Assembly (NCBI GenBank): GCA_039566865.1
Contig: CM076949.1
Span: forward strand, 3,873,001 to 3,937,000
DNA length: 64,000 nt
Origin: Aurelia coerulea
Lineage: Eukaryota; Cnidaria; Scyphozoa; Semaeostomeae; Ulmaridae
Direction of reading: 5' to 3'
The notes under the pieces are model-generated. The model saw only the letters and a list, made by a program, of their open reading frames with translations, had not been told where the DNA came from and did not search any database. The number at the start of each line of letters is the position of its first letter. Positions within the stretch are counted from its first letter, which is position 1. A program made the translations under genes and the position numbers. This document shows, in pieces, positions 55,801-63,534 of the stretch.

Positions 55801-58780
55801 TTTACAGGAATCAGAACATGTCTTGAAGTTCTCTGCATTTGCCTGTGAATGGGATAATATGGGTGGGGTGAATCGAAAAAATGTTTAGTCGTTCGAAAGC
55901 TTGTAGCTCTCAAACCATTGATTAGATCCCTATAAACTGATCATACCTGTGTAGCTAACATATCAACTTAGATAAGAACATTTCGTTTGTGAAAATCGGT
56001 TGCATCGTTCTAAAATTACAAGCGATTGTATAAAAACCACTGCACCTTAAATCCTTCAAATCATGCCTGAAATCCTTGATCAAATTTATTAGCAATCCAC
56101 CCTCATGATAACAGAAAATAGACAAAAAAATTGGCTGCATCTCGGACTGAATGACAGCTCCAAACCAATACAACTACGCAGCAGGGTCTATACACCTGGT
56201 AAACTGTATGAAAGAAGTTCGGATGCAAAAAAGACAAGATATTTAGCACACTAAGGCCTTTCTGACTTGTGTCTTCATCAGAGTGTGACTTACAAAACTG
56301 TCAACACAAGTCAGAAAGGCCACAGTGTGCTAAATATATATATATATCTACTATTGTTTTTGAGGGAAATTATTTGTTTGAAATAATTTATTTCAATGCA
56401 CCCATTTTTTTTTTATAAGAAACCGCTTATAAGAAACGGTAGGCTCAATTTTTCGAAAGTTAAGAAACAACCCTACCTGGATTTAAAAAGCTAAGAAACT
56501 TAATAATAATAATAATAATGGTAATAATAATACATCTATTTAAAGTTGGCTAGAGGAATAGTTTATAAACTAATAAAGGCCAACTGGTGTTACCTATTTA
56601 CAATGTTCTGTTTTATTTACATATCATACAATTACAATTGGATCCCGTCCAATCTTTAATGCTGTTTTTTAATTGACTGTCGCTTTTTGCAGATTTTATC
56701 GTGTCAGCGAGAGTGTTCCAAAGTATGCTTCCTCTAAATGACAAAGAATCATTCCCGTATCTCAGAGTCCTCGTATTTGGAAGTTAGACGAGATCCTTTA
56801 CTCTAAGATTATAATTTATGGGTTTACGTTTTAAGAGGTCCCATAAGAAGGAGGGATTGCCAGAGGTTAAGCATTTGTAGACCTCAAGCATTAGCTTTTG
56901 CAAGTTTCTTGTATGTATTGTGCATTCGCCTCTCTTATGAAGGAGCTCTTCAAACGTAGACCCATAGTCATCTAGCAGCATCTAGTAGAAATACCTTTTC
57001 GAGGGAACCTTTGAGGATCATGAGCTCATTCTCGTAGATTTCCTTTTCCTTTGTAACGATATTTAGTTTGGTTTCAGCATCGTTTAACTTGCTTTCTGTT
57101 TTCCATAGTTTCTTCTTGAGACCATCATCATTTGCTAGACAGTTCTCTTGTTGTCTACGCCAATCACACACTCTCTTCTTCGCTTCCTCTAAGCATTTTT
57201 TGAATACAAAGATGGATGATTGGTCGCCGGAAGGTAGTGAGATCTGAAAAGAAAGATGTAAAATTTACTTTTTATTTATGGAAAATGTAATACGGAATAT
57301 ATGAAGGTGTTGTGGCGCAGTGGTGTAATCCTCTGACATTGCAGCCAGAACAGTCAGGCGAACAGGGTTCGATCCCAGGTAGAGCCCCACCACTTGAGCG
57401 TCATGACAAGGGGTCGCGGACTCGATTAGGCCTATTCTACTTCTGCGATCCCAGCGCTTGGCGCTAAAAACCGCAACTTCACCTTCACCTTCACCAATTT
57501 GCCAGCCAAACAAACACTGTAGAGGACACCATAACATATAACGACGCAACATAACATGACATGACATAAAATAACTTATGAAATAGCAAATAATAGCATA
57601 GCACAACATAATGCAGCGTAACGTAAAGTAACATAACCTAATGTAACAAAACATAAATTAGCATGAAATAACTCAACATAATATAACATAACATAACGTA
57701 AAATAGCAAATAAAGACATAACACAATGCAACATAATGTAATGTAACATAACATGTGTATCGTAACATAATGTAACAACATAAATTTGCATAAAATAACT
57801 TAACATAATGCAACGTAATGTAACATAGAACAACTTACCATAACATAACATAGCATAACATAGCAACGTACCGTAGCGTAACATAATACAACATAGCGCA
57901 ACGTAACAAAAGATAACAGAGACAATACGTAACGTAGCACAACACAAAGTACCAGAACATGACATAATGAAAGGTAACGTAACGTAACGTAACATAACAT
58001 AGCGTAACGTAACATAACACAACAAAAAGTATCTGAACATAACATAAATACGGTAACGTAGCGTAACATAGCGTAACGTTACATGAACATTGTGAAATAG
58101 GGTAGCATAAAAGGTTAAGTTCGACAATATTATGTCAGAATTATGCAACGCAGTTATGAATACGAACGTCGATATTGTTATTCCTTAAATCCTATATTCT
58201 AAGCGAGATCATAAAGTGTACTCTCTATTTCAAGCGTTATGGCAAGTTATAACTTCATATTTTATTCAAATAACTCATGTATCATTAAAGGGGCTCCGTC
58301 TTCAAAATGTAAACAAAACGATGGTTTTTGCAGTTTTTTGAAAGGTGATATCACACAGGATTTTCGTACTTTTTTCAAAATGAAAGTTGCTGTTTGGGCA
58401 TTAATCATTGTATTTCACGTAGGAACAATCCAAACATTCATATCTTCTACGATTGCTCGGATATAAGTGGATTTTTAACGGTCACTTTTTGTTGGCTTGG
58501 GTGAAGCCACCAAACAAACTGCAGAGAACAATGGATGAACAATGGATAATCTGCGACACGTGCGAGTTTACTGTTTGACGACGGAGCCCTGTACAGCATA
58601 AAACCGGTTTGAATGCGCATAATATCAACTGACTTTAAATTCTAAATTCAAAGCCAGATTTCGATTTCTACTCTCTAGTTCAAACGTTATCTCACGTTCC
58701 ACTCTTATTTACGTAAATCATAAACTTTGACGAAGAAAACTTCTCTCTGAACACTTCCTCACCTCATCAAATTGATCCAT
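34843..58780 (-). CDS. Coiled-coil protein of unrecognised family, 13 exons
   Basis: Exons in transcript order: 58780-58763, 57243-56995, 55842-55594, 54172-54099, 53644-53587, 52433-52353, 50549-50454, 46577-46524, 45025-44964, 39489-39337, 37648-37550, 36604-36511 and 35028-34843. All junctions are AG/GT with matching phases, giving 490 residues from MDQFDE to SYVPDIGI. The product is charged, rich in Glu, Lys, Gln and Leu, with heptad-like spacing through nearly its whole length, so a long rod-forming coiled coil is likely. A poly-Gln patch (VKQQQQQ) lies near the C-terminus, and the tail is acidic and Pro-containing. I do not recognise the family; centrosomal, ciliary or meiotic scaffold proteins look like this, but nothing decides. 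Introns carry many elements, one touching the donor of exon 6. The first exon, with only six codons, is the least certain. No premature stop is present. Confidence 0.8.
35120..35510 (+). mobile_element. Non-LTR retrotransposon 3' fragment
   Basis: The plus-strand translation reads [12 protein letters not shown], then [19 protein letters not shown], then a frameshift near SF-Y-G. This is the common C-terminal tail of CR1/Jockey-type LINE proteins (Y-L-LAP-Y, R----L--P, G--SF--RG). It ends in an AT-rich 3' UTR and a GAAAT-rich tail. It lies in the last intron of the coiled-coil gene. Confidence 0.7.
35763..36354. mobile_element. Palindromic 600-bp MITE with 9-bp target duplication, copy 2
   Basis: The ends AACAAGGGCAGATTTTG and inverse are flanked by an exact duplication GGAGTCTGA at 35754-35762 and 36355-36363. 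The arms are inverse copies. It lies in the last intron of the coiled-coil gene, 157 bp from exon 12. Confidence 0.9.
36640..36930 (+). mobile_element. Non-LTR retrotransposon C-terminal fragment
   Basis: The plus-strand translation contains [16 protein letters not shown], then [19 protein letters not shown] and [10 protein letters not shown], then a stop at 36928-36930. It is the same domain class as the fragment at 14521 but a different sequence. It begins about 40 bp upstream of exon 12 of the coiled-coil gene, in the intron, on the opposite strand. Confidence 0.7.
37777..37970. repeat. Foldback inverted repeat
   Basis: GACTTGCCCCAAGTCTA, then GGATCCGCCATTCCAATATTCCG on the left, and the inverses (CGGAATGTTGGAATGGCGGATCC, then CTTGGGGCAAGTC) on the right, form arms of about 80 bp around a short centre at about 37868-37890. 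The outermost motif resembles the one bounding 59963-60895. Confidence 0.7.
39558..40590. mobile_element. TAGAGT-CGCCCATTATGG-ended element (about 1.03 kb)
   Basis: The left end TAGAGTGGTGTCGCCCATTA and right end, the inverse of TAGAGTAGCGTCGCCCATTA, bound a block where GTCGCCCATTATG recurs internally (near 39762 and, inverted, near 40154). It has no coding frame. The size and style resemble the element at 31942. The target duplication is not clear. Confidence 0.65.
40657..41027. mobile_element. GTTTACACTATGCCGG-ended element
   Basis: Terminal repeats starting CGTTTACACTATGCCGGTAC are inverted at both ends, and the interior repeats GAATACGGCAT and TAGTGTAAACG several times. It is non-coding. 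Confidence 0.7.
41131..42688. mobile_element. Palindromic MITE with 9-bp target duplication, copy 3, interrupted
   Basis: An exact duplication CTATTGTGC lies at 41122-41130 and 42689-42697. The ends and arms match copies 1, 2 and 4. Removing the nested element 41710-42666 leaves about 600 bp, the normal size. Confidence 0.88.
41710..42666. mobile_element. CCGGGTGTCCC-ended element with 240-bp arms, nested
   Basis: TA at 41708-41709 and 42667-42668 flanks CCGGGTGTCCCAAAAAAAAG and its inverse. The arms stay inverse-complementary for about 240 bp (for example CCAAAAGCTCTGGTTTG-like stretches near 41910 and 42470). It inserted into the right half of the palindromic MITE. Confidence 0.85.
42950..43290. 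mobile_element. Single arm of the TTAA long inverted-repeat family
   Basis: This matches the right arm of the 1441-2589 element (TCAGACTTGG-AA-GTTGTAGATCAAC through AGAGCGGAAAGCAGAGTTACC) and ends at TTAA 43291-43294. The partner arm is absent. Confidence 0.7.
43814..44227. mobile_element. CAGTAAAAACCCGC-ended MITE, copy 2 (414 bp)
   Basis: TA-flanked (43812-43813, 44228-44229) ends CAGTAAAAACCCGCACATAA and inverse, with the same internal AAGAACCTA motifs as 13334-13799. It lies in a coiled-coil gene intron. Confidence 0.8.
46342..46456. repeat. (ATGG)n microsatellite, about 28 units
   Basis: Uninterrupted ATGG units. Just upstream, 46140-46340 holds two related stretches ending in GAATGAATGAATAAATG and TAAAATAATTTAAATGG, which look like LINE 3' tails; the satellite may have grown from such a tail. 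Confidence 0.9.
46979..47956. mobile_element. Family A MITE, copy 3, interrupted
   Basis: Degenerate ends (CTGGGAGACC, ATATCCCG) lie next to TA. GTACTCCTGTTT and its inverse, plus ATATGATAAAACCTTCTTTT, match family A. The nested element 47010-47300 interrupts its left terminal repeat. Confidence 0.7.
47010..47300. mobile_element. TTAA-flanked 291-bp MITE nested in family A
   Basis: The ends AGGTGGCCTGAAGCGAAA and TTTCGCTTCAGGTCACCT are inverted, and TTAA flanks both (47006-47009, 47301-47304). The purine start and TTAA target fit Kolobok-type elements, by inference. Confidence 0.8.
47957..48910. other. Intron stretch without recognised content
   Basis: This is part of a coiled-coil gene intron. 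I see no exon, paired element ends or RNA gene here. Confidence 0.35.
49165..49974 (+). mobile_element. Non-LTR retrotransposon 3' fragment, itself interrupted
   Basis: Translations before and after a SINE insert give [20 protein letters not shown] and then [32 protein letters not shown], the CR1/Jockey-type C-terminal tail, followed by a 3' UTR and an AAATGAAATG tail. A 25-bp stretch (TATCTGAAGCTACTAACT) is duplicated in tandem near 49317-49360. Confidence 0.7.
49369..49590 (+). mobile_element. tRNA-derived SINE (second type) in LINE fragment
   Basis: The head has perfect pol III boxes: A box TGGCCGAGTGG and B box GGTTCGAATCC, about 40 bp apart. It does not fold as a tRNA because the T stem pairs only at two positions. 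A tail of about 140 bp unrelated to tRNA follows. Hence a SINE, not a functional tRNA gene. Confidence 0.7.
50196..50385. mobile_element. CCGGGTGTCCC-ended MITE, family B, complete 190-bp copy
   Basis: TA at 50194-50195 and 50386-50387 flanks inverted ends of about 60 bp (CCGGGTGTCCCGAAATGATG and on). Internal sequence GATTGCTTATATGTCC and its inverse match the halves at 18092 and 21599. Confidence 0.85.
50690..50960. repeat. Dispersed repeat, three copies (also 54830-54990 and 55200-55320)
   Basis: The shared core CCCTAGTTTAACGTCCCTTCC, preceded by GCATGCCGCATCCAGGCA and an AAAGCTAATTT-GCCCA stretch, occurs at about 50735-50850, 54845-54960 and 55215-55315. The third copy directly abuts a SINE at 55320. 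Class unknown; it may be part of a larger SINE or LINE 3' region. Confidence 0.6.
51278..51540 (-). mobile_element. Non-LTR retrotransposon C-terminal fragment
   Basis: The minus-strand frame reads [49 protein letters not shown] and ends at a stop near 51278. This is the CR1/Jockey-like tail, 5'-truncated. It lies in the coiled-coil gene intron. Confidence 0.72.
51743..52342. mobile_element. Palindromic 600-bp MITE with 9-bp target duplication, copy 4
   Basis: Flanked by CTACACGTA (51734-51742) and CTGCACGTA (52343-52351). The arms are inverse copies. The right-hand duplication is intron positions +2 to +10 of the donor of coiled-coil exon 6 (exon ends at 52353). Confidence 0.88.
54283..54483. 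repeat. 67-bp tandem repeat, three units
   Basis: The unit starts AAAGGGGCTGTACAACGCGT and ends with AATGTGTTTAGGCT. The three units differ at a few positions. The array is preceded by TT, so TTAA occurs at the left edge, and AAAGGGGCT also appears at 58286. It lies in intron 3 of the coiled-coil gene. Confidence 0.9.
55320..55526 (+). mobile_element. tRNA-type SINE, copy 3
   Basis: Contains B-box-like GGGTTCGATCCTAGG, GAGCGTCATGACGAGGGGTC, a GCTTGGCGCTAAAAACC end and a simple tail of CACCTT and CACCCT hexamers. The first bases of the head are missing compared with the copy at 57306. Confidence 0.75.
56240..56336. repeat. Hairpin with 33-bp arms
   Basis: TATTTAGCACACTAAGGCCT... at 56240-56272 is the near-perfect inverse of 56304-56336, with a 31-nt loop. 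It lies in intron 2 of the coiled-coil gene. Confidence 0.75.
56500..56985 (-). mobile_element. Non-LTR retrotransposon 3' fragment with AAT-type tail
   Basis: The minus-strand translation reads [43 protein letters not shown], then after a stop [13 protein letters not shown] and an IKDWTG-C-C-like end. This is the typical reverse-transcriptase C-terminal tail. A (TTA)n-type tail follows at 56500-56530 on the minus strand. The 5' edge lies about 10 bp into the intron after exon 2 of the coiled-coil gene. Confidence 0.75.
57306..57496 (+). mobile_element. tRNA-type SINE, copy 4 (most complete)
   Basis: A-box-like TGGCGCAGTGG and B-box GGTTCGATCCC are followed by GAGCGTCATGACAAGGGGTC, CTTGGCGCTAAAAACC and a CACCTT tail. 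It lies in intron 1 of the coiled-coil gene. Confidence 0.8.
57535..58085. repeat. Degenerate pentanucleotide satellite (ATAAC/GTAAC), about 550 bp
   Basis: Variants of ACATA, ACGTA and AATA-CATA blocks with roughly 5-bp periodicity. Long open frames rich in Cys, Tyr, Val, Thr and Leu on the minus strand are by-products of this composition. It lies in intron 1 of the coiled-coil gene, starting about 40 bp after a SINE tail. Confidence 0.8.
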
Positions 58781-58907
58781 ATTCGATAGCGCCCACCGTC
58801 ACCTGCACCCCAAGCAAACATCCAAGATATGTCTACTTTCTTAGCTCAGAACCTTGTTCGATTCTTTCTAATGAAATGTCGAGCCGTTGACGTAGGAGAA
58901 ATGATTA

Positions 58908-58915
58908 TGACGTCA
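58908..58915. promoter_or_regulatory. CRE-type palindrome upstream of the coiled-coil gene
   Basis: TGACGTCA lies 128 bp upstream of the start codon at 58780, with a half-site-like TTGACGTAGG about 20 bp further out. This is a plausible CREB/ATF site in the promoter. The role is inference. Confidence 0.3.
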
Positions 58916-58989
58916 TGAATTAATAAATCAAGAGTCTGATAAACACTTCCAATTATCTCTTCTGACAGATCTTTTCACAGAGGGGGCTG

Positions 58990-59960
58990 GGACGACGCGC
59001 TACTTTTCTGAAAGACAGTAGATACGTAGATTTATCACGATGCGTCCCAGTTTTCGCTCGCAATTACGTTAACTATTTTACCTACTTATCTATTGAACTG
59101 AGTTGGTTTACCTGCTTATTTATTGAATTGAATTGCTCGCTCAAACAGGTTGGTTTTGATAGAGCGAAGAGGTTCAGATTAAAAATATAAAAAAGGAGCG
59201 AAATTTACAACGAATTGTAATCAGTCTAGCAGATGCGTTGCAAGAGGGAATCCTCTTCGCGATGCAAACAACCAAACACATGGCTGGAATGAAACAGCTT
59301 GGCAGGGAAGTACCGTAAAAGCTCTATTTAGGCCCCATCTATTATCAAGACCCTTCCTCTGAGCCAAAACTTTAACCCCCCCCCCTCTCCCATTTATATC
59401 AAATTCAAGAGGCTACCAAAGATATTCCATTTATTTAGCAAAACAAATTTGTGTGTTAATTTTGATTTGGTTTGGGATAAAACTGAAAAAATTTCAAAGG
59501 TCAAACAGCATTTTCTTATGGTGGAGCAAAATTGAGCAAAGCAAGGAAACCAAATTGGCACCGTCCCTGACTGTCTTTAAAAATTCATATGAGAGATAAT
59601 TATTCTATTTTTCTATTTAGTTTTGTTATGCTCGATCCCACAAGTATATTGTATAAGCTATATCAAAATGTTGCATATAAAATGTAATGTTCTTTATTTT
59701 AGGCTTTTCTTGTTTGCACAGGTCAATTTTTAAAACAGTTATTTATTGCTGAAATCTGTAATTTGTATAAATATTTGAAAATGAAATGAAAAGTTTAGTT
59801 GATACCCAAAAGGCTGCCGTACTTTTTGTAATCGTTTTCTATGTTCGTGAGCAATGAATGGAAATATAAGTAAAATTTAGTTTACAAAAAATCCGTCACT
59901 TTGAAATGGGCGAAAAGTGGCCTGAAACCGTCGACCAAAATTATAAGACCTGATCAAAAC
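58990..59960. other. Intergenic space between the divergent coiled-coil and MFSD6-type genes
   Basis: The two genes are head to head, 2.5 kb apart. This part holds a C-run near 59377-59387 and an AT-rich stretch at 59600-59790 resembling a LINE 3' end with an AAATGAAATG tail. No gene is supported. Confidence 0.35.
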
Positions 59961-59962
59961 AT

Positions 59963-60895
59963 AGCATAGACTTGCTCCAAGTCTATTTCTTTTTTCGTCA
60001 GTGGTAGTTGATAGTTGGTAAATGCGAAATATAGAGGAACGCGAAGGAGCATGCGACGGGGGTAAAGGAACGAAAGGAAGGAGGGAGAGGAAATATTTCC
60101 TCTCCCTCCTTCCTACCCCCGGCCGGCCTCGTTTTCAATCATCCGCATGCTCCTTCGCATTTACTAACGAAGAATCACTGACGAAAAAAGAGGAATCACT
60201 GACGAAACATAAGATCTTTTTGGATGATTACAAAAGTCTGTTCTGAGCTAAGCAAGCATAGGAATATCTGAATATTGATTTCTTCATAACCCCAAATGAT
60301 CGTCGATGCTGTTTTAGCTACATACAGTCAGAGAGATGAGTGTTGCTGCTAAAGTCACCTTCGTCAACAGAAAATCAAGCGCCTTGTATAAGGACAAGAA
60401 TCGCCTGAAAAGCAATATTTTGATCTTTATGTCAAACGAGGATATGATACGCAAAAAATCAAAAGTCATTACCCCTAGTTTGCTTAGTCTCTGCATGAAA
60501 CTATTGGTGCATCTGTATCAAATTAGATGTCATGTCAGATTTACGATAACGCAAAATTACTTATGTTTATGCAGAACCCTGCAGAACGTTTCTATTCGTG
60601 GGCATCTAGTTTGAGAAAAGCATTGACGAAAATAACCTATGTGCAGAATCATATGCATGAAGATGTTTTGGTTTAGTGTGATCGCGTCCCTTCCCCCAGT
60701 TAATGGCGCCGTTGTTTGCTTAGATCCTGCATCTTTCCTCACAACTTCACCTGCGATGATTGCATCCGTTGCTGTGTAGGAGGGGGGTCCTTCTACCTTT
60801 GGTGATACTGCGAATGCTAGCCTCTGTGCAGGCTGCCGGTTACATCATCCCCTAAAAAAAAAGAAATAGTCTTGGAGCAAGTCTAAACATAGCAC
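59963..60895. mobile_element. Element bounded by ATAGACTTGCTCCAAGTCTA-type ends with a large internal hairpin
   Basis: TAGACTTGCTCCAAGTCTATTTC near 59968 and its inverse near 60868-60890 suggest the termini. Inside, 60041-60055 pairs with 60144-60158 (15 bp perfect), and 60075-60114 is a 40-bp perfect palindrome. No frame of known family. Confidence 0.5.
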
Positions 60896-61318
60896 AAAAG
60901 AATCGCAAATATCAAATACAACAGGTTGTATTTAGACGATAGGTGCATTTCGAAATGAATGAATCTTCATAAATCCAAGTTTACCCAGCACAGTATGTTC
61001 ACGTGTTCAAAACAAGAAATCACGTGTTAAACAGATACCACAATAAGTAAAAACATGACCTTCTCGCATCAATCTTTCCACGAAAAATGCACTTTGCCCC
61101 TCGCCATGTGCTTCGACATGTATTGCAAAACTCCAGGTATTTAACCTCAAAACTCGTGATCAGACAATGATTAGACAAAGATCTGCACGCAAATCCTGCA
61201 CTTACAGACGCAGTCACACTACGCGCTGTTATAAGTTAGGTACTGTAACTCACTCAACAGCAAAGAACTGAACGTGTGTTGGCTTTGTCTTTGGTGTGTG
61301 GAATACTAGGCCATCAGC

Positions 61319-63022
61319 ATGCAACTACCAACGATAAATAGGGCATTACTGCCTGCTAAAGCAGCCTATTTTTTCTTCTACTTCTCCTACTCCAGTGTAA
61401 CGCCGTATATCACCGTATTCATGACAGCGTATGGCCTAAACGCAGAAGAAGCTGGGTTCGTTCTTGGTGCAAGGTTATTCGCTCAATTCTTCAGTGGACC
61501 GTTATGGGGCGGTATTGCAGACAAGACACGCAAGCACAAGTTTGTGCTTCTCTTCCAAATAGCCATCAGCAGTATTTTGACTTTTGCAGCTCCGTGGATG
61601 CCCATGGTGCTACCAGAAGGCAGCAGACCGAGTGTTTGTCATGACACGCTTCTTGCTCCTCAAACAAACGGAAGTTTGCTGATGACCACAGGGCTGCCAG
61701 TTTTCTCGACAATGACACCCTCTTTTGTGCCCTTTACTGCAATTTCCAAGAATCCAATCAACACTCGCTTATTATTTACGGAAGACAAGAATGCGGAAGC
61801 AAATATGACAACAAAGGCAATCATTGTAACAAGTGGGTTGTCTATCAACAACAGATCTGCGAATCTATCACCCACAAACTCTACCTACACAGTCACTGTC
61901 CCTCCAGCCTCAACCGCTTACAAAAACAGTTCAAAAAAGAATACAGGTAAAAGCGAAATTAGTTCCATTTGTGCACGACCTGATACTAATAAACTGTTTA
62001 TTCTCATGATAATTTGGTTTGCATTGATAGGGGCATTTGATGGAGGCATACCCCTCCTGATTGACAACGCGGTTCTTGATACAATTGAAAGAGAAGGAAA
62101 GTCTGATTTTGGGAAACAAAGACTTTGGGGAGCAGTTGGATTTGGATTGGCAGCTTTCGCATCAGGAGTTGGGATAGAGTTATCCGGCCAGAAGGGGCCT
62201 AACTATTTCACAATGTTTTACATTTTCCTTGGAAGTAATATATGTCTTGTTGTTTGTTGCTGTTTACTAAAAATGGGTGGACACCATTCTAAAGATGATC
62301 TGCTCACAAACGAAAGGAAAAAGAAACCCAATCTCATCAAGGGACTCGTAAAAACATTCAAGAGATTCAATGTAACATTTTTCTTCTTCACTGTTTTGGT
62401 CATGGGAATTGCAAATGGCTTGCTGTATGGGTTCATGTTTCTTTTCATCCAAGATCTGAAAGGTTCAAAAATCATCATGGGGTTGAGTATATTGGTTGCT
62501 TGCTCAACTGAAGTTATGATGTTCCCAGTTTCAAACAAGGTTATCCGATTTCTCAGAGGCAACTTACCTGCTATTACTCTTGGATTCGCATTGTACGTCT
62601 TCCGATTTGCTGGTTTCTCTCTCCTGCAAAATGCCTGGTACATCCTCTTGCTCCAGCTCTCCCACAGCATCTGTTTTGCATTGTTTTGGAATGCAGCTGT
62701 GTACCACACTGCCGATCTTGCCCCTGAAGGAATGCAAGCCACTCTCTTTGGAATCATGAATGGGGTCTTCTTTGGTTTTGCAGGTGCATTTTCAAGCATT
62801 GTAGGAGGAATCTTTTACAACCATTTTGGTGGCAGGAATATGTTCAGAGGATATGCTATCATATGTGCTGTTTGGACTCTGTTCTTGATCCTTCATATAA
62901 TAGAGAGAAAAATGAAAGGTAAACTTGGAAACAAAAAAGATAGGGATGCTGCTAAAAAGGAGGCGGCAACGGAAATGGACGAAGATCCAACATCAGCAAA
63001 CCTTCTATCTGCAAGAGCATAA
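61319..63022 (+). CDS. MFSD6-like: MFSD6-type major facilitator superfamily protein
   Basis: An uninterrupted frame of 567 codons starts at the ATG at 61319. Hydrophobicity suggests 12 membrane segments: three in residues 12-95, then a large loop (about 96-222) with several N-glycosylation sequons (NGS, NMT, NRS, NST), then nine more to about residue 530, and a basic, then acidic cytosolic tail. Family signals are LPAKAAYFFFYFSYSS at the N-terminus, GGIADKTRKHK (the MFS motif after segment 2), DFGKQRLWGAVGFG, and EGMQATLFGIMNGVFFG. Vertebrate MFSD6 has the same layout, also with a big extra loop, and was described as a macrophage MHC I receptor homologue; the substrate is unknown. The lack of introns is notable beside heavily split neighbours, though vertebrate MFSD6 also has one very large coding exon. 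Paralogue assignment (MFSD6 or MFSD6L) is not certain. Confidence 0.92.
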   Translation: MQLPTINRALLPAKAAYFFFYFSYSSVTPYITVFMTAYGLNAEEAGFVLGARLFAQFFSGPLWGGIADKTRKHKFVLLFQIAISSILTFAAPWMPMVLPEGSRPSVCHDTLLAPQTNGSLLMTTGLPVFSTMTPSFVPFTAISKNPINTRLLFTEDKNAEANMTTKAIIVTSGLSINNRSANLSPTNSTYTVTVPPASTAYKNSSKKNTGKSEISSICARPDTNKLFILMIIWFALIGAFDGGIPLLIDNAVLDTIEREGKSDFGKQRLWGAVGFGLAAFASGVGIELSGQKGPNYFTMFYIFLGSNICLVVCCCLLKMGGHHSKDDLLTNERKKKPNLIKGLVKTFKRFNVTFFFFTVLVMGIANGLLYGFMFLFIQDLKGSKIIMGLSILVACSTEVMMFPVSNKVIRFLRGNLPAITLGFALYVFRFAGFSLLQNAWYILLLQLSHSICFALFWNAAVYHTADLAPEGMQATLFGIMNGVFFGFAGAFSSIVGGIFYNHFGGRNMFRGYAIICAVWTLFLILHIIERKMKGKLGNKKDRDAAKKEAATEMDEDPTSANLLSARA

Positions 63023-63108
63023 ATAGTAATAGAGGTATTGGCAGTAGAGAGATAGCCAAGGAGGATCAATGAGTGGCATTAAAGGCAATCTATCCCCTTG
63101 ATGAATGA

Positions 63109-63114
63109 AATAAA
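63109..63114 (+). promoter_or_regulatory. Poly(A) signal of the MFSD6-type gene
   Basis: AATAAA 87 bp after the stop codon of the MFSD6-type gene, at a normal distance. Confidence 0.6.
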
Positions 63115-63186
63115 TCGATAAAGATCTCTATTGAATATTCCACAAATTTACGCTAATTTCCTTTATTCAATGAAGGCAGAATCATC

Positions 63187-63222
63187 CATGCGTAATTTTC
63201 ATGGCCATGAAAATTATGCATG
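63187..63222. repeat. Palindrome downstream of the MFSD6-type gene
   Basis: A perfect 24-bp palindrome, 63193-63216 (TAATTTTCATGG and inverse), extends to 36 bp with one mismatch. It begins 73 bp after the poly(A) signal. Confidence 0.8.
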
Positions 63223-63534
63223 AATGACTTTGCTTTTTTTGGATGAAGCAAATTATTGAGGGGACAGTGTGCCTTTAACCCTCTCTGCTGCCAGAACCTC
63301 TGAATGGTATATCATGCCATCAAAGGTGGGGGCATTTCACCCCAAAAACTCTTAAGTACACCTTTGCAAAAATTTTTTGTCTTCAAAATACCCAACAAAA
63401 AATCCATAAGAATCTTTTTGTTCTGACAAAATCTTGTACGCTGTTTCGAATGAGTGAAATGCCCCTTGATCAAAGGGAACAGATAGAACTTGAAAATGAT
63501 TCTAGGCAAATTTATAACCCGTGAATGAAATACA

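Noticed and set aside
57576..58148. A 190-codon minus-strand frame rich in Cys, Tyr, Val, Thr and Leu
   Set aside because: It is the translation of the degenerate ATAAC/GTAAC satellite. Overlapping frames give the same composition, so it is not a gene.
34843..58780. Assignment of the coiled-coil gene to SYCP1 or another named scaffold
   Set aside because: Heptad-rich proteins look alike. I found no motif that separates SYCP1, centrosomal or ciliary candidates, so no symbol is given.
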